A stretch of DNA of 64,000 nt from Candidatus Methylospira mobilis (GTDB lineage Bacteria > Pseudomonadota > Gammaproteobacteria > Methylococcales > Methylococcaceae): positions 3,411,389 to 3,475,388 of the forward strand of contig NZ_CP044205.1 in NCBI RefSeq assembly GCF_009498235.1, in the 5' to 3' direction. The stretch's first letter is position 1, and every line of letters starts with the position of its first letter. Under the pieces are notes generated by a model. It was not told where the DNA came from and searched no databases. It saw only the letters and a list, made by a program, of their open reading frames with translations. Below, piece by piece: positions 46,486-57,616 of the stretch. The position numbers were made by a program, and so were the translations under genes.

Positions 46486-48482
46486 CAGGGGTAATAAGGC
46501 AACGAAAATTCACGTTCCATGTCGGCTTGGCGCGGCTGATCTTCAATATAATTATCAGGATAATAGCCGACATGCACTGCTCCCAGCTTTTGCACCTGCT
46601 GTATTTGCGCAAGAAACGTCGACATCGGTATCGGTTTTTGGGTATTCCAGTCGACCGTCTGCAATTCAAACACGGTTTTCTTCAAACCATCGGGGTAGGT
46701 TGCAATTTTGCGCACCACTTGTTCCAGCCATGCTTCTGGGTTTTCAGCCTTTTCCATGAAGGGCATCGCTTCTATGGCCACATAATCGTAATGTTTAAAC
46801 GCGGTTTCATAGGATTGCGCATACCACGCTTCGCTCTCCGGACTCAATAACGGCAAGGCGTAATAATTGCGCGCGGTTTTGATGCCGGGCCGATAGTAGC
46901 GGACTTTGGCGGTCAGGTAATCCGTCCATTCGTCCAGGGCTTCGGTTTTATGGCGCGCCCATTTCATCAATACCGCATCGTTCGCGCGCAAGCGTGCAGG
47001 GTCGCCGCTTAATTTCCAGGAGTTTTTAGCGACAGACAGCGCTTCGGGCGTTACATCCTCAAAATCCGACAATATGGCGTCGTCATGGTACAGCACCCCG
47101 TTGACCGGCGCGTATTTCGCCAGATCCTCATAAATCTCGCCCACTACACGCCTGGCATTTTGATTGAACGGAGACAGGCGCTTATAGATATGCCGCCCCA
47201 ATACCGGCTTGCCGTCATGCCATTCATGAACGAACCAGTCGTCCGGGGCGTTGATGCGGAACGCCAGCGTCGGCATCCAGGCGTAAACCTTGACGCGCGT
47301 CCGGGTAAACAGCTGCCAGGCCGCGCGGTTAAACAGATCGGCGCGCATAGGCAAATGCCGGTTCGGGAAATACAGCGCGTCGGCATTGCCATCGCCGTCG
47401 GGATCGGCAAAGGCCTGAAGGTACACGGCATTGACCCGCATCCCCTGTATGCGGTCTATCAATCGCCCCAGATTCTGCTCCTGCCGCTCGGGGTCCGGGT
47501 CGTAGATATAATCCAAGTCCACATGCACGACATGCAGCGGGCGGTCATCGATACGCAATGAACCCAGCAGCCTGGAAAAATCGGCAGTATCCGGATTCTC
47601 GGTAACCAGCAGGCGCTTGAGACCGGGCAAGTCCGCCAGGGTATTCAGGCCGTCGCGCAATCCCAGGGTAATCCCCATTCCCGCATCGGACGCGGCCTGT
47701 ATCAGCGGTTGATTGAATTCGCCGTACGGCCAGACGATGACCCGCGGGCGAAACCCGATGTGCTGAAAAATATCGTTCGAGCTGCGCTGTATGTCTTGGC
47801 GTACGCGCTGCAGGTAGTGTTCATCACTTTCATAGCTTTTGTCTGCCGGATCGTATATCCGGTTGACGCCAGCAGGCAGGGGATTACCTTGCGGATTGGC
47901 CAGAAGCCCTCTATGCAGATCATGACTGTGAGACGCAATTTCCACCAGCCCGGACCGTTGCATTTCCCTGAGCTGTTCCCAGGTCAACAATTCTTCTATC
48001 GACGGCGCGCCATCTACCCTCGCCTTGCCCGCCACGTTTTCCATCCAGCTGCCGACTACGGCGACCATGGCCGGATAATGAAAACGCTGCAGCAATGGAA
48101 AAACCTTTGTGTAAAAACTGGCGTAACCGTCGTCAAAAGTGATCAATACCGCTTTGTGCGGCAAATGACGCTTTTTATCTCTGGCATCGATCAGGTTCTG
48201 CACGCTGACCGGATGATAGCCGTTCTGTTGGAGCCACTCGAAATGCAGTAGCAAATGCGCGGTGCTTACCGCAGTCTGCCCCGCTTTGGCGTCGCGTGCG
48301 ACTTCATCCTTGATATCATGATACGAAAGCACCATGAAGCTGTCCGGCGAAAAAACAATGTTCCCCGCCGAGACTTCGTATGCCGGCAAAAAAAGCGCGC
48401 AGGCAAGCAGCACGAGGATGACACGCCTGACAGGGTTTAGCGGTCTCAATTCAACAGATCGAACCGATAAAGCGTCCTTCAT
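46485..48482 (-). CDS. pgaB: Poly-beta-1,6-N-acetylglucosamine N-deacetylase
   Basis: 665 residues. Signal peptide (about 15-40), N-terminal deacetylase domain ([23 protein letters not shown] motif) of the polysaccharide-deacetylase family and a C-terminal glycoside-hydrolase-like domain ([22 protein letters not shown]). PgaB removes some acetyl groups from the polymer in the periplasm. It is translationally coupled to oadB (4-base overlap), which is not the usual neighbour. Confidence 0.93.
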   Translation of the reverse strand: MKDALSVRSVELRPLNPVRRVILVLLACALFLPAYEVSAGNIVFSPDSFMVLSYHDIKDEVARDAKAGQTAVSTAHLLLHFEWLQQNGYHPVSVQNLIDARDKKRHLPHKAVLITFDDGYASFYTKVFPLLQRFHYPAMVAVVGSWMENVAGKARVDGAPSIEELLTWEQLREMQRSGLVEIASHSHDLHRGLLANPQGNPLPAGVNRIYDPADKSYESDEHYLQRVRQDIQRSSNDIFQHIGFRPRVIVWPYGEFNQPLIQAASDAGMGITLGLRDGLNTLADLPGLKRLLVTENPDTADFSRLLGSLRIDDRPLHVVHVDLDYIYDPDPERQEQNLGRLIDRIQGMRVNAVYLQAFADPDGDGNADALYFPNRHLPMRADLFNRAAWQLFTRTRVKVYAWMPTLAFRINAPDDWFVHEWHDGKPVLGRHIYKRLSPFNQNARRVVGEIYEDLAKYAPVNGVLYHDDAILSDFEDVTPEALSVAKNSWKLSGDPARLRANDAVLMKWARHKTEALDEWTDYLTAKVRYYRPGIKTARNYYALPLLSPESEAWYAQSYETAFKHYDYVAIEAMPFMEKAENPEAWLEQVVRKIATYPDGLKKTVFELQTVDWNTQKPIPMSTFLAQIQQVQKLGAVHVGYYPDNYIEDQPRQADMEREFSLPYYP

Positions 48483-49606
48483 TGCACCAGAGCCAGCAAC
48501 ACGCCTGCGGCGACGGCGGAACCGATCACCCCCGCCACATTGGGCCCCATGGCATGCATCAGCAGAAAATTATGAGGATTGCTTTCCTGACCCACCTTGT
48601 TGGCGACGCGCGCGGACATCGGCACCGCCGAAACGCCGGCGGCCCCGATCAGCGGGTTGACCTTGTGTTCGCTGAAGCGGTTCATCACCTTCGCCATCAG
48701 CACGCCCGAAGCCGTACCGAAACTGAATGCGATGGCGCCCAGAATCAGAATACCCAGGGTTTCAGCACGTAAAAAAGCATGTGCGCTCAGTTTGGAACCG
48801 ACCGCGAGCCCGAGAAAAATGGTTACCACGTTAATCAGTTCGTTTTGCGAGGTCTTGCTCAGCCTTTCCACCACGCCGCTCTCGCGCATCAGATTGCCCA
48901 GGCAGAACATGCCGATCAACGGCGCGGCCGAAGGCAACAGCGCGGCGCTGAGCGACAGCAGTATCAGCGGAAAAATCACCTTTTCCTGTTTGCCGACATG
49001 CCGCAGCTGCGTCATTTCGATCAAACGCTCTTCCGGCGTCGTCAGCGCGCGCATGATCGGCGGTTGTATCAACGGCACCAGCGCCATATAGGAATAGGCG
49101 GCTACCGCAATCGCGCCCAGCAGATCGGGTGCCAGACGCGACGACACATAAATTGCGGTCGGACCGTCGGCGCCGCCGATTATTGCAATCGCAGCCGCAT
49201 CCTTGAAGGTGAAATGCATGCCGGGTACGATATTGAGCGCCAGCGCGCCTATCAATGTGCCGAAAATACCGAACTGGGCGGCCGCTCCCAGCAATAATGT
49301 CTTGGGATTAGCCAGCATCGGGCCGAAATCGGTCATCGCGCCGACGCCCATGAATATCAACAGCGGGAACACACCGGACTTGATGCCCAGATACAGATAA
49401 GACAGCAGACCGCCCTCTTCCGCGATACCGGCCACCGGTATGTTGCTCAATATCGCTCCGAAACCGATAGGCAGCAATAACAGTGGTTCGAACCCTTTTC
49501 TGATCGCCAGGTAAATCAGCAGAAAGCCGACCCCCATCATCACCAGCTGCCCCCATTGAAAATTGGAAAGCCCGGTACTCAGCCACAGATCGAAAAAACT
49601 ACCCAT
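48479..49606 (-). CDS. oadB: Sodium-pumping oxaloacetate decarboxylase, beta subunit
   Basis: 375 residues with about nine membrane helices. Conserved [17 protein letters not shown] with the coupling Asp, and [18 protein letters not shown] at the end. OadB decarboxylates carboxybiotin and exports Na+. It follows oadA by 6 bases and its stop overlaps pgaB. Confidence 0.95.
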   Translation of the reverse strand: MGSFFDLWLSTGLSNFQWGQLVMMGVGFLLIYLAIRKGFEPLLLLPIGFGAILSNIPVAGIAEEGGLLSYLYLGIKSGVFPLLIFMGVGAMTDFGPMLANPKTLLLGAAAQFGIFGTLIGALALNIVPGMHFTFKDAAAIAIIGGADGPTAIYVSSRLAPDLLGAIAVAAYSYMALVPLIQPPIMRALTTPEERLIEMTQLRHVGKQEKVIFPLILLSLSAALLPSAAPLIGMFCLGNLMRESGVVERLSKTSQNELINVVTIFLGLAVGSKLSAHAFLRAETLGILILGAIAFSFGTASGVLMAKVMNRFSEHKVNPLIGAAGVSAVPMSARVANKVGQESNPHNFLLMHAMGPNVAGVIGSAVAAGVLLALVQ

Positions 49607-49612
49607 TCCGTA

Positions 49613-51406
49613 TCATCCCAAGGTGACCAGTACATCATTGGCTGTAACGGTATCGTTGACATACACAGCTACACGTTTGACAACACCGGCATTTCTCGCA
49701 CGCACTTCCGTTTCCATTTTCATCGCTTCCATGACGACAACCACTTGTCCCGCCTGTACATGCTGTCCCGGCTTGACGTTAATCCGTAAAATATGACCGG
49801 CCATTGGCGCTTTGACAGTCTCGATCACGGCGCTGGCGCCGGAAGCCGTTGCCGGCTGCGCGGAAACCTGCGCAGCCGCTGCCTGAATCGAGACGACATC
49901 GCCGCCGGAGGCCACCTCGACATGATAGAATTTACCATTAACCTTTACATTATAGGCACATGGGCCGTTATCGACAGGAACAGCAGGCAACGGCGTGGAA
50001 TTCTTTACCGAGGCGTCCGTGCCTGGCGCGGGCTCGAATGCCAGCGGCTTGCCGCGATTCTGCAAAAACTTCCAGCCGATTTGCGGAAACAGCGCGTAGG
50101 TCAATACATCGTCGATTTCTTCCGCGGCGAGAATTACCTGCTCTTTTGCCGCCATCATGCGCAGTTCGCTCTGCAAACGCTCCATTTCCGGTTCCAGCAG
50201 GTCGGCGGGACGGCAGACTATCGGCTGCTCTCCGGCCAATACGCGCTGCTGCAGCGCCGCGTCTATCGGCGCCGGCGTAGCGCCGTATTCCCCCTTGATG
50301 ACGCCGTAGGCTTCCTTGGTTACGGTTTTATAACGTTCGCCGGAAAGCACGTTGATAACCGCCTGCGTACCAACGATTTGCGATGTCGGCGTTACCAGCG
50401 GAATAAAGCCCAGATCCGCGCGCACGCGCGGAATCTCCTCCATGACTTCATCCATCCGCTCCAGCGCGCCCTGCTCCTTCAACTGGCTTTCCATGTTGGT
50501 CAGCATGCCGCCCGGCACCTGGGCTACCAGTATACGGCTGTCGATACCTTTCAGGCTGCCTTCGAAATCGGCGTACTTTTTGCGGATCTCGCGGAAATAA
50601 ACGGCAATTTCCTCCAGCAACTCGATATTCAAACCAGCTTCGCGTCCGCTGCCTTCGAGCGCGGCGACAATAGATTCGGTAGCGCTGTGACCGTAAGTGC
50701 CGCTCATGGAGGAAATGGCGGTATCCACGTTGTCCACGCCGGCCTCTATCGCCTTCAGCAAGGTCGCAGTGCTCAGGCCGGTGGTGGCATGGCTGTGCAG
50801 ATGGATCGGCACCTGCACGGCCTGCTTCAGCCGGGCAACCAGTTCTCCGGCGACATAAGGCTTCAGCAATCCGGCCATATCCTTGATGGCTATGGAGTGA
50901 ACCCCCATGTCCTCCAGTTTTCTGGATAAATCGATCCAGGTTTCCAGTCCGTGCACAGGACTCACAGTGTACGAAATCGCAGCCTGTGCGTGCTTGCCAA
51001 CGTCAATGGCCGCCCTGATTGCGCACTCGAAGTTGCGCGTATCGTTCAGTGCATCGAAAATGCGGAATATATCGATGCCGCTTACCGCCGCGCGTTCGAC
51101 AAAACGCCGCACCACATCGTCGGCATAATGGCGATATCCCAGTATGTTCTGCCCGCGCAGCAGCATTTGCTGCGGCGTATTGGGCATGGCTTTTTTCAAG
51201 GCTCTGATGCGCTCCCACGGATCTTCACCCAGATAGCGGATACAGGCGTCGAAAGTAGCACCCCCCCAGCTCTCCATCGACCAGAAACCGATCTGATCGA
51301 GTTTCGCGCATATCGGCAACATGTCATCCAGCCGCAGGCGCGTTGCCAGCAGCGACTGATGCGCATCTCGAAGCACAACCTCGGTTATGCCTAGTGCTTT
51401 GACCAT
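49613..51406 (-). CDS. oadA: Oxaloacetate decarboxylase, alpha subunit
   Basis: 597 residues; ATG chosen with AGGAG seven bases upstream. N-terminal carboxyltransferase domain ([35 protein letters not shown]) and C-terminal biotin domain with [10 protein letters not shown], the biotinylated Lys. It transfers CO2 from oxaloacetate to biotin. A pyruvate carboxylase B subunit would be similar in sequence; the oadB and oadG neighbours settle it. Confidence 0.95.
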   Translation of the reverse strand: MVKALGITEVVLRDAHQSLLATRLRLDDMLPICAKLDQIGFWSMESWGGATFDACIRYLGEDPWERIRALKKAMPNTPQQMLLRGQNILGYRHYADDVVRRFVERAAVSGIDIFRIFDALNDTRNFECAIRAAIDVGKHAQAAISYTVSPVHGLETWIDLSRKLEDMGVHSIAIKDMAGLLKPYVAGELVARLKQAVQVPIHLHSHATTGLSTATLLKAIEAGVDNVDTAISSMSGTYGHSATESIVAALEGSGREAGLNIELLEEIAVYFREIRKKYADFEGSLKGIDSRILVAQVPGGMLTNMESQLKEQGALERMDEVMEEIPRVRADLGFIPLVTPTSQIVGTQAVINVLSGERYKTVTKEAYGVIKGEYGATPAPIDAALQQRVLAGEQPIVCRPADLLEPEMERLQSELRMMAAKEQVILAAEEIDDVLTYALFPQIGWKFLQNRGKPLAFEPAPGTDASVKNSTPLPAVPVDNGPCAYNVKVNGKFYHVEVASGGDVVSIQAAAAQVSAQPATASGASAVIETVKAPMAGHILRINVKPGQHVQAGQVVVVMEAMKMETEVRARNAGVVKRVAVYVNDTVTANDVLVTLG

Positions 51407-51433
51407 AAACAAGCTCCTTGAAAATGTTTGCTG

Positions 51434-51697
51434 TTACTGATTACGATAACGATGAAGCGCTGCCGATATTACCGCGACCAGCTCCATCGCGTCAGAGGCC
51501 TCGTCGTCCGATACCGCGCTCTCCGGCAACGCCGAATGTTCGTGCAGGGGTAACGGTTCGGGGTCGAACCGGCTGATGATACGTGAACTGACGTTGATAA
51601 CCCAGACCAGCAGCATCAGGAATAGATAAACTATCCCCATGCCGATCAGCATGAGCTTTAAGCCCTGTTGTATAAGTTCGCCTAAGGATGGTTCCAC
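51434..51697 (-). CDS. oadG: Oxaloacetate decarboxylase, gamma subunit
   Basis: 87 residues from a GTG; the frame is open to 51832 but the extra part has no family resemblance. One membrane helix (LMLIGMGIVYLFLMLLVWVI) and a hydrophilic tail, the OadG pattern. The C-terminus (AVISAALHRYRNQ) is typical of the zinc-binding end. It assembles the alpha and beta subunits. First gene of the oadGAB-pgaBCD run. Confidence 0.85.
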   Translation of the reverse strand: MEPSLGELIQQGLKLMLIGMGIVYLFLMLLVWVINVSSRIISRFDPEPLPLHEHSALPESAVSDDEASDAMELVAVISAALHRYRNQ

Positions 51698-51865
51698 AAT
51701 CCGCAACGCTCGACAGTGATGTAAACTGGGCGCATGATAATCTGTAGGTGTGCTAAAGTCGATCTGAATCGCATTACGCGACCGGGCCTTGGCTATGGCA
51801 ACGGGAACGAATCTGTAGTTTAATCGGCACATACTTGGTTTTTTCTCTAGTTTATCGGACTCATC

Positions 51866-52129
51866 ATGGTTATTACATTAAAAATTCTCGCCGTACTCAT
51901 CGTACTGATACTGATCGTCGGATTAATCAACCCGCGCTGGGTGCTGTTCTGGATGAAATCGCCCGACCGCCTGACCTTATCCAGTATCTGCATCATCGCC
52001 TTCATGGCGACATGGACCGGTATCGCCAAATTGACGCTGACCCCGAAACAGTTATCCGCCGAACACCATCAACAGCAGGATGAGAGAGAGAACGATCAGC
52101 GCAACGCCCTGCAACTTGACGCGCGCTGA
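51866..52129 (+). CDS. Small membrane protein
   Basis: 87 residues, two membrane helices (about 5-22 and 41-57) with NPRWVLFWMKSPDRL between them, and a hydrophilic tail. I recognise the general layout of small conserved hypothetical membrane proteins, but no family. It is divergent from oadG. Confidence 0.5.
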   Translation: MVITLKILAVLIVLILIVGLINPRWVLFWMKSPDRLTLSSICIIAFMATWTGIAKLTLTPKQLSAEHHQQQDERENDQRNALQLDAR

Positions 52130-52321
52130 GGCAGTTACAGCCCCGCCGAAGCCGAGCGGACGAAAACAGGCACAAGCATCCCGCAAGGACTCAGTGCGCC
52201 GCTCTTTGCCCGTTCATACGCAAGCGCTACTCTCATGGGTTATGAAGCCACCTGACAACACTAAAAACATTCAGAACCCGTCCCTCTCGTCGCTCTATCC
52301 ACTTAAATCTAAGGAGGCAGT

Positions 52322-52918
52322 ATGCGCGCTACCATTAAAAATTTGTTTCAGTATCTGCTGATCGGCGTTCTCGCCATTTTACCGATCGTGATCGTCATAC
52401 AGGTTGTCATGCTGATCAAAACCTTTATAGCAAGCAGCTTTTTTCATGTCTACGGTTACGTCGACAGTTATTCGTTTACCCTGCTGCTGCTGGGTTTGAC
52501 CATGGCCGGTATTTCGTATATAGGCTATACCATAGTTCAAAACAGAAACTCGCTGATCATCTCCTCTGTTGACCTGCTGGTTGAGAAAATTCCGTTACTC
52601 AACACAATCTACAGGGTATCGAAGAAGGTCATCAGCATGTTTTCGGCGACTGGCGACAATGACAACAAACGCGAAGTGGTATACATCGAATATCCCAACA
52701 AAGGCATCTGGGTCCCTGCATATGTAACCAATCGCAGCGGCGAATGGTACGTCCTGTTCGTGCCGACCTCGCCCAACCCGACTTCCGGCTTTACCGTCGT
52801 CGTTCATGAGTCGAACACCATCAAATCTTCACTGAATATCGAAGAGGTCACCAGCTTCATCATCAGCGTCGGGGCCGACTTTCCCAAGTCCGGCGAAGTG
52901 GCGAACCTTCCGCACTGA
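52322..52918 (+). CDS. DUF502 family membrane protein
   Basis: 198 residues, AAGGAGG before the ATG. Two N-terminal membrane helices (GVLAILPIVIVIQVVMLI; SFTLLLLGLTMAGI), then the DUF502 core: EKIPLLNTIYRVSKKVI, FVPTSPNPTSGFTVVV and EEVTSFIISVGA. Function of the family is unknown; plant members are chloroplast membrane proteins. Confidence 0.9.
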   Translation: MRATIKNLFQYLLIGVLAILPIVIVIQVVMLIKTFIASSFFHVYGYVDSYSFTLLLLGLTMAGISYIGYTIVQNRNSLIISSVDLLVEKIPLLNTIYRVSKKVISMFSATGDNDNKREVVYIEYPNKGIWVPAYVTNRSGEWYVLFVPTSPNPTSGFTVVVHESNTIKSSLNIEEVTSFIISVGADFPKSGEVANLPH

Positions 52919-53050
52919 ACAAAATCTTCTACCCACAGCAGCGTGATTAATGCTAGGATTGGCGGGCGTGCCTGCATGCAGGGAACTCATACCTTCCCCC
53001 CTCCGGCACACTCACAAAACAAAAAGCTTTTTTAGGAGTCGTAGACCATT

Positions 53051-53419
53051 ATGAATAAAGTCAAACTGGCAAGCACCCTGCTGGGCGCTACCTTGATGTT
53101 CGGTGCGGTTGTCCCTTTCGCCTCTGCCGCTGCAGTCAGCGAAACCATTTTCAACGGCGCAAAGCTGTACAAACGCGAACGTTGCGAAACCTGCCATGGC
53201 GCGACGGCAGAAGGCGGCCCTGCGTTCCCTAACCTGGTAACCGGCCTGAAAAACCTGAATCAGGAGCAGTTCAAGGCGGTTGTGCTGAACGGACGCGGCA
53301 ATATGCCCGCATTCAGCGGCAACAAGAAAGTTGCCGACGGTATCGACAGCCTTTACGCCTACCTGAAAGGCAGATCAGACGGCACCGTTCCAGCCGGCGA
53401 TCTGGAAGTGGCGAAATAA
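53051..53419 (+). CDS. Secreted class I cytochrome c
   Basis: 122 residues. Signal peptide to about ASAAA; one haem site CETCH (Cys45, Cys48, His49) and a likely Met85 axial ligand in GRGNMPAFSG. The tail LYAYLKGRSDGTVP resembles the cytochromes that accept electrons from PQQ alcohol dehydrogenases (PedF/XoxG-like). No dehydrogenase is adjacent, so the partner is unknown. A terminator follows. Confidence 0.85.
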   Translation: MNKVKLASTLLGATLMFGAVVPFASAAAVSETIFNGAKLYKRERCETCHGATAEGGPAFPNLVTGLKNLNQEQFKAVVLNGRGNMPAFSGNKKVADGIDSLYAYLKGRSDGTVPAGDLEVAK

Positions 53420-53436
53420 GTTAAAGCGCCCTGTTT

Positions 53437-53477
53437 ACTGCAAATCCGGCGCTCTGTCTCAAGGCCGGATTTGCAGT
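53437..53477. terminator. Bidirectional-looking intrinsic hairpin
   Basis: ACTGCAAATCCGGC (53437-53450) and GCCGGATTTGCAGT (53464-53477) form a perfect 14-bp stem with a 13-base loop between the convergent cytochrome c and D,D-carboxypeptidase genes. No strong T run, but the position fits a terminator for both. Confidence 0.75.
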
Positions 53478-53504
53478 CGCATTTAAACCACTCGTCGCTA
53501 CATT

Positions 53505-54764
53505 CTACCCTGCCGTTACTACGGCGCAGGCCAATTTCCTGCTCCTCAGCGCTTTACATGCCGTGTTCGCATCATCGCGTTCCAAGCCGCTGATACGGGC
53601 CGTATATCGCCGGTTCTTTCCGCTGTTATGCACCGATACGAACGATCTTCCGTGCGCCAGCGCCGAGGAAGCTTTCATCGCTGATTTCAGCGCACGCTCC
53701 GCATCCGATTCAACAGAAAATAAAGCACCCACCTGGACTGTATAGAGCTGTTTCTGCGGGAACATTTTATTGACATGCGCGTTGAGCCGCGTCGAGGCCG
53801 AAGATTTCGGCTTGTGCAAGGCTTCGGCATGGTATTCGTTAATCCCGCCAGCGGACAGCATCCTGGCGATGCTTTCAGGGCGGCGCAGCAATGCGCGGTC
53901 TTCGCGCTCGCCAAAACCCGGATTATGAGTCAACGCATCGCGTCCATCCAGCTGATCGAAGCCGTCATCGAGAATTTCACGCATATGGGCGTCGCGGCGC
54001 TTGTAGGAATTGCCGCCGAATACCACACCGATCAAACGATGGCCGTTACGCCGCGCCGATGCAACCAGGTTAAAACCGGAAGCGTTGACGAAGCCGGTCT
54101 TGATGCCGTCCGTACCCTGGTAGGTTTCGAGCAGGTGATTGTGATTATGATAAGAGCGCCCGCGAAATTCGAAACTCTGCGTGGAAAAATAGGGATAGTA
54201 TTGCGGAAAATTCTTTTGCAGCGCGCGTCCCAGCCGGTACATATCCCAGGCGGTCGTCCACTGATTGGGATGCGGCAGACCGGAAGCATTGTAGAAAGAC
54301 GATCCGGTCATGCCGAGCTGCCGCGCTTTCTGCGTCATCATTTCAGCAAACTCCGCTTCGGAACCTCTGCCCAGATGTTCTGCAAGCGTGGTAGCCGCAT
54401 CGTTGGCCGACTGCGTTACCACCGCCAGGATGGCCTGTTCGACCGTCAAACTCTCCCCCGTCCGCAACCCGAGGCTGGATGGCGGTCGCGAGGTTGCATG
54501 CGACGAAGCCATCACCATCGAGTCGAGCGTCAATTCCCCACGGCTCAACGCTTCGAATACCATGTAGAGCGTCATCATTTTCGTCAACGAAGCGGGGTGC
54601 CGCAATTCATCGGGCGATTGCGAATACAATACCCGCTCCGAATCGACATCCACAACCAGCGCCGAATAGGGCGCCGCTTTCGCTTCGGCCTGAATCAACA
54701 GAAAAACTCCGGCTGCTATTCCGACGAAACGTAATAGCAGTGAACTATTTTTTATTACAACCAT
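53505..54764 (-). CDS. dacC: D-alanyl-D-alanine carboxypeptidase with SPOR-like C-terminus
   Basis: 419 residues. Signal peptide, then the penicillin-binding motifs S59-L-T-K62, S119-A-N121 and K222-T-G of low-molecular-mass PBPs (PBP5/6 group). It trims the terminal D-Ala of peptidoglycan stem peptides in the periplasm. The C-terminal ~75 residues (YTVQVGALFSVESDAERAL, YTARISGLERDDAN) look like a SPOR domain, in place of the usual PBP5 beta domain and amphipathic anchor. The gene symbol is by family only. Confidence 0.85.
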   Translation of the reverse strand: MVVIKNSSLLLRFVGIAAGVFLLIQAEAKAAPYSALVVDVDSERVLYSQSPDELRHPASLTKMMTLYMVFEALSRGELTLDSMVMASSHATSRPPSSLGLRTGESLTVEQAILAVVTQSANDAATTLAEHLGRGSEAEFAEMMTQKARQLGMTGSSFYNASGLPHPNQWTTAWDMYRLGRALQKNFPQYYPYFSTQSFEFRGRSYHNHNHLLETYQGTDGIKTGFVNASGFNLVASARRNGHRLIGVVFGGNSYKRRDAHMREILDDGFDQLDGRDALTHNPGFGEREDRALLRRPESIARMLSAGGINEYHAEALHKPKSSASTRLNAHVNKMFPQKQLYTVQVGALFSVESDAERALKSAMKASSALAHGRSFVSVHNSGKNRRYTARISGLERDDANTACKALRSRKLACAVVTAG

Positions 54765-54822
54765 AAGGCGCTTGAGTGTGTTTGTAGAGGTAATGTATGC
54801 GCGTAAACCTGGCGGGAAGCGG

Positions 54823-55299
54823 TCAGCGCTGTTTCATGACGCGCTCCTTTTCGCGCTGCCAGTCCCTGCCCTTTTCCGTTTCGCGTTTATCGTGCAGCTT
54901 CTTGCCTTTGCCCAAACCGATTTCCAGTTTGGCGCGGCCTTTCTTCCAGTACATCGATAACGGGATCAAGGTGAACCCCTTGCGCTCCACGCTGCCGATC
55001 AGCCGGTTCAATTCGCCGCGATTCAACAGCAGCTTGCGCGTTCTAACAGCGTCAGGATGCACATGCGTGGATGCCGACAGCAAAGGCGATACGTGCGAAC
55101 CCAGCAGCCAGGCTTCGCCGCCTTTCAGAACCACATAGCTTTCCTTGAGCTGGGCCCTGCCCTCGCGCAGACTTTTGACCTCCCAGCCCTGCAACACCAT
55201 GCCCGCTTCGAAGCGTTCTGAAATAAAGTAATCATGCGTTGCAATCCGGTTGACTGCAATCGTGGCGGAGCCCGGCTGACTTTTGTTTTTCTTTGCCAT
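54823..55299 (-). CDS. smpB: SsrA-binding protein SmpB
   Basis: 158 residues. [35 protein letters not shown] and the basic C-terminal tail ([19 protein letters not shown]) are characteristic. SmpB brings tmRNA to stalled ribosomes. It is divergent from the NSS transporter and the ratA-rnfH pair. The usual neighbour ssrA is not seen in this window. Confidence 0.96.
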   Translation of the reverse strand: MAKKNKSQPGSATIAVNRIATHDYFISERFEAGMVLQGWEVKSLREGRAQLKESYVVLKGGEAWLLGSHVSPLLSASTHVHPDAVRTRKLLLNRGELNRLIGSVERKGFTLIPLSMYWKKGRAKLEIGLGKGKKLHDKRETEKGRDWQREKERVMKQR

Positions 55300-55386
55300 T
55301 GTTTTTCGATGTATCCGGAATTTGCCTGACTCAATTGTCGGTTTCTGGTATTTTACCCTATCATCGAGTTTTATAGCGGAGGAAGA

Positions 55387-56745
55387 ATGTCCGATCAGGT
55401 TACAGCACGTGCGCTATGGTCTTCCAGAGCTGCATTTATTCTCGCCGCCAGCGGTTCCGCCGTCGGCCTCGGCAATATATGGAAGTTTCCCTATCTGGCC
55501 GGAAGCTATGGCGGCGGCGCTTTCGTTCTGGTTTATATCGCCTGCGTAGTAATCATCGGCGCGCCGATCATGATAGCCGAAACCATGCTCGGCAAACACG
55601 GACGAGGCAACCCGGCACATGCCATGCTGGCGCTGGCGCAACAGGCCAAAACCCATCCGGCCTGGCAATATCTGGGCTGGGTAGGCATCATTATCGGTTT
55701 TCTGATCCTGTCGTACTATAGCGTCATAGCTGGCTGGTCCCTCGCTTATATTTTCAAGGTCAGCGGCGCGCTCAATGTCAATATCAGCCCTGCAAACGCA
55801 ATCAGCCGCTTTAACGACTTCAAATCCTCCAGCGATTTTCAGATTATCTGGCACACGCTGTTCATGGGTCTGACTTATCTTGTCGTCAGCGGCGGAGTAA
55901 GCCGCGGCCTGGAACGCACTACGCGCTACATGATGCCGGCCCTGCTGGTCATGCTGCTGTTGATGGATATTTACGCGCTGAATTCCGGTGGTTTTCTTCA
56001 GGGACTGCGCTTTCTGCTGCACCCCGACTTCAGCAAACTGACCACGGAAGGCCTGCTCGCCGCCATGGGGCAGGCTTTTTTTTCACTGGGCGTCGGCATG
56101 GGCGCCATCATGGTTTACGGCTCCTACCTGCCCGACGATGTATCGATTCCACGCTCCAGCGTGATTGTTTGCGTCACCGATACTATCGTCGCGCTGATGG
56201 CCGGAATGGCGATCTTTCCCATCGTTTTTGCCAATGGCCTCGAACCCTCCATGGGCGCGGGCCTGATTTTCGAAACCTTGCCGATTGCGTTCGGTCACAT
56301 GCCCGGCGGAGGATGGCTCGGTGCGATTTTCTTTATTCTGGTCTTCTTTGCCGCGATTACTTCGGCCATTGCGCTGATCGAACCGGCTATCGCGCTGTTA
56401 TCGGAAAAGTTTGATCTGGACCGCGCGCGCGCCAGCCTGTTGGTCGTTGCCGCATGCTGGCTGGCCGGCTTTGGCACCGTTTATTCCTTCGGTGAAAACC
56501 CGGCGCGCTGGTTGCACGGAAAAACCTTTTTCGAACTGATCGATTTCGTGACTTCGGATCTGCTGCTGCCGATCAGCGGCGTGCTGATTGCGATCTTCAG
56601 CGGCTGGAAACTGAGCGCTACGATCAGCCGCAGCGAATTCGACCCGCAACAGGGCCGAACCTGGCGTGCGTGGCTGGTATCTATCCGCTATATTGCGCCG
56701 GCAGGGGTCGTGTTAATTTTGCTTGACGCACTGGGGCTCCTGTAA
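55387..56745 (+). CDS. Sodium-dependent NSS-family transporter
   Basis: 452 residues, about 11-12 membrane helices. The N-terminal [27 protein letters not shown] with the first Na+ site and the unwound helix, and [12 protein letters not shown], are NSS hallmarks. It probably imports an amino acid with Na+. It interrupts the common smpB/ratA arrangement and its stop overlaps the ratA start by one base. Confidence 0.95.
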   Translation: MSDQVTARALWSSRAAFILAASGSAVGLGNIWKFPYLAGSYGGGAFVLVYIACVVIIGAPIMIAETMLGKHGRGNPAHAMLALAQQAKTHPAWQYLGWVGIIIGFLILSYYSVIAGWSLAYIFKVSGALNVNISPANAISRFNDFKSSSDFQIIWHTLFMGLTYLVVSGGVSRGLERTTRYMMPALLVMLLLMDIYALNSGGFLQGLRFLLHPDFSKLTTEGLLAAMGQAFFSLGVGMGAIMVYGSYLPDDVSIPRSSVIVCVTDTIVALMAGMAIFPIVFANGLEPSMGAGLIFETLPIAFGHMPGGGWLGAIFFILVFFAAITSAIALIEPAIALLSEKFDLDRARASLLVVAACWLAGFGTVYSFGENPARWLHGKTFFELIDFVTSDLLLPISGVLIAIFSGWKLSATISRSEFDPQQGRTWRAWLVSIRYIAPAGVVLILLDALGLL

Positions 56746-57200
56746 TGACCATCATACACAAAAGCGCACTGCTCAAATTTCCGGCGCATCAGATGTTCGC
56801 CTTGGTTGACGACATTCCCGCCTATCCGCAATTTTTGCCGTGGTGCAATTCCAGCCGCATTCTCAGCCGCACGGAAAATATCGTCGAGGCCGAGCTAGAA
56901 ATTGCGCAAGCCGGTTTCAACCACCGCTTCAGCACGCGCAATACGCTGATCGAACAGAAAGAAATCCGCATGGCGTTGATTGCAGGCCCGTTTAACCGTC
57001 TGGACGGCGTATGGCAGTTCACCCCACTACGCAGCGACGCCTGCAAAATCAGCCTTGAACTGGAGTTTGAAATGAGCGGCGCATTGTTCAGCCTCACTTT
57101 CGGAGCCATTTTCAATCAGATAGGCAACACCATGATCAATGCATTCAGCGATCGCGCCAAAGCCTTGTATGCCACTGCGAACAACGAATATGCTGATTGA
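56745..57200 (+). CDS. ratA: RatA ribosome-association toxin (START-like/coenzyme Q-binding)
   Basis: 151 residues. The family pattern begins IIHKSALLKFPAHQMFALVDDIPAYPQFLPWC, and has LIAGPFNRLDGVWQF and FGAIFNQIGNTMINAFSDRA. RatA binds the 50S subunit and has been linked to the coenzyme Q-binding COQ10 family. It overlaps rnfH by 11 bases. Confidence 0.95.
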   Translation: MTIIHKSALLKFPAHQMFALVDDIPAYPQFLPWCNSSRILSRTENIVEAELEIAQAGFNHRFSTRNTLIEQKEIRMALIAGPFNRLDGVWQFTPLRSDACKISLELEFEMSGALFSLTFGAIFNQIGNTMINAFSDRAKALYATANNEYAD

Positions 57201-57465
57201 AATCGCTTACGCGAAACCCGGGCGACAGCGCCTGCTGTCGCTGGACGTGCCCGCAGCAACAACGGTGCAACAGGCTATAGAACAATCCGGCATTATAGTG
57301 CAGTTCCCGGAGATCGACCTGAATGTTAACCGTGTCGGCATTTTCAGCAAGCCGTGCAAACTGGATCAGATACTGCAAGCAGGCGACCGCGTGGAAATCT
57401 ATAGGCCGCTGATTGCCGATCCGAAAGAGGCGCGGAAAAAGCGGCTTAGTAGCGCAAAGATCTAG
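57190..57465 (+). CDS. rnfH: RnfH family ubiquitin-like protein
   Basis: 91 residues from the ATG 11 bases before the ratA stop (the frame is open further back inside ratA). The beta-grasp pattern IEIAYAKPGRQRLLSLDVP, VGIFSKPCKLDQILQAGDRVEIYRPL is typical. RnfH is always found with RatA in gammaproteobacteria; its role is unclear. Confidence 0.95.
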   Translation: MLIEIAYAKPGRQRLLSLDVPAATTVQQAIEQSGIIVQFPEIDLNVNRVGIFSKPCKLDQILQAGDRVEIYRPLIADPKEARKKRLSSAKI

Positions 57466-57616
57466 CGCGGGGATAGCAGGTCAAGCCTGTCTGTTGCCGC
57501 CTCCTTCGTAACGAAGAACCGTAACAATATGAAGTTATGAACATACGGTCGAAATAAAACGGAACAAATCGGTATTTCTTGTTTTTTTAAGCCATCAACT
57601 TTACAGGTGAATAATA

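Noticed and set aside
49613..51406. Pyruvate carboxylase subunit B
   Set aside because: The beta and gamma subunits of the sodium pump flank it, so oxaloacetate decarboxylase alpha is better.
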